From NCBI RefSeq assembly GCF_947504225.1, contig NZ_CANNGT010000004.1, positions 186,001 to 250,000 on the forward strand: a DNA stretch of 64,000 nt, read 5' to 3'. The position numbers were made by a program, and so were the translations under genes. This document shows, piece by piece, positions 63,623-64,000 of the stretch. Position 1 is the stretch's first letter. Each line of letters opens with the position of its first letter. The notes below the pieces were generated by a model. That model ran no database searches. It was given only the letters and a program-made list of their open reading frames with translations, and was not told where the DNA came from. The stretch comes from Brumimicrobium ulvae. GTDB lineage: Bacteria; Bacteroidota; Bacteroidia; Flavobacteriales_D; Crocinitomicaceae.

Positions 63623-64000
63623 TACATTAGTATTAATTGAGTCAGTACAAAGTTAGTTAAGAGGATCACAATACTACTCCAAACCACCGCTTGAGTTGAA
63701 GATTTCCCTACATCTAGTGCACCACCTTTCGTAAAGTAACCGAAGTAAGAAGACACAGTTACAATCACAAAAGCAAAGACGCAAGTTTTAACCAAGGCAT
63801 AAGTAATGTCACTCACTTTAAAAAAGGCGCGAATTCCGTATACAAACTCTTCGTGTGATGCTAATTCGGAAAGCGTTACTGCGTAATATCCACCGATGAT
63901 GCTTAATCCCATAGAGCAAATAATCAGAAACGGGAAGAAGAATACTGCTGCGATGACTTTAGGAAGTACAAGAAAAGAAAGAGAGTTCACCCCCATAATT
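63622..64000 (-). CDS. MlaE-type permease, C-terminal part (runs off window)
   Basis: The visible 126 or so C-terminal residues include VLPKVIAAVFFFPFLIICSMG, ALVKTCVFAFVIVTVSSYFGYF and the MlaE-family ending GGALDVGKSSTQAVVWSSIVI. The frame is open to the edge, so the true start lies outside; the ATG at 63996 is internal. MlaE is the membrane subunit paired with MlaF in outer-membrane lipid transport. Overlap of 1 bp with the ATPase gene shows an operon. Confidence 0.9.
   Translation of the reverse strand, partial: IMGVNSLSFLVLPKVIAAVFFFPFLIICSMGLSIIGGYYAVTLSELASHEEFVYGIRAFFKVSDITYALVKTCVFAFVIVTVSSYFGYFTKGGALDVGKSSTQAVVWSSIVILLTNFVLTQLILM

Noticed and set aside
1..64000. CRISPR arrays, tRNA and rRNA genes
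   Set aside because: No regular spacer-repeat blocks, cloverleaf arms or rRNA-like sequence were seen on reading all intergenic regions; a small RNA could still be missed.

Overview
The window is chromosomal DNA of a Bacteroidota bacterium, most likely from the Flavobacteriales. The evidence is the AT-rich composition, the complete MoxR/DUF58/BatA-E aerotolerance operon, TonB-dependent receptors with N-terminal carboxypeptidase-like domains, a CzcA-TolC fusion pump, lipoproteins with a GC[TM]D..INY..DDGSC motif, a PorE-like OmpA/PD40/TPR protein, and TAnnTTTG promoter boxes. No rRNA, tRNA or CRISPR array was found. The genus cannot be fixed from the sequence alone.

Layout. 1-3.3 kb: the 5' part of fbaA (reverse), about 600 bp of apparently non-coding DNA, and a secreted S9 peptidase. 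3.26-6.0 kb is an accessory islet: an orphan Rhs C-terminal tip with a nuclease-like toxin domain, its probable immunity gene, a truncated IS66 remnant with a large palindrome, and a YoeB toxin paired with a DUF2683-type antitoxin. The YoeB lacks the usual catalytic arginine. 6.2-16.8 kb is largely housekeeping: metK, tsaB, a conserved secreted protein usually labelled asparagine synthetase B, dnaB, a YeiH-type exporter, an MnmD-like methyltransferase, a TPR lipoprotein and a saccharopine-dehydrogenase-family enzyme. 17-21.3 kb: a beta-helix surface lipoprotein and a TonB-dependent receptor, separated by an intrinsic terminator-like hairpin. 21.4-29.7 kb: the aerotolerance operon with tightly overlapping genes.

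29.8-36.1 kb: a heavy-metal efflux operon (His-rich secreted protein, CzcA-TolC fusion, membrane-fusion lipoprotein). It has a candidate operator upstream, three tandem stem-loops before the pump gene and a strong terminator at the end. 36.7-43.4 kb: a five-gene reverse operon encoding a DUF4856 lipoprotein, an imelysin-like lipoprotein with an altered GxHxxE motif, a vitamin-K gamma-carboxylase-like membrane enzyme, a TonB-dependent receptor and a SanA/ElyC-like protein. It is probably an outer-membrane uptake locus.

43.5-64 kb: msrB, PorE-like and TPR proteins, heme A synthase, a muconic-semialdehyde-type aldehyde dehydrogenase, small membrane or secreted hypotheticals, dxs with a well-formed Bacteroidota promoter, an NRDE/TANGO2-like protein, a TPR protein paired with an outer-membrane barrel, ftsE, a GT39-like membrane protein, an ArsC-like reductase, and a MlaF/MlaE lipid-transport pair whose permease runs off the end.

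The most unusual material is the 3.26-6.0 kb islet, the gamma-carboxylase/imelysin locus, and the metal-efflux operon with its regulatory structures.
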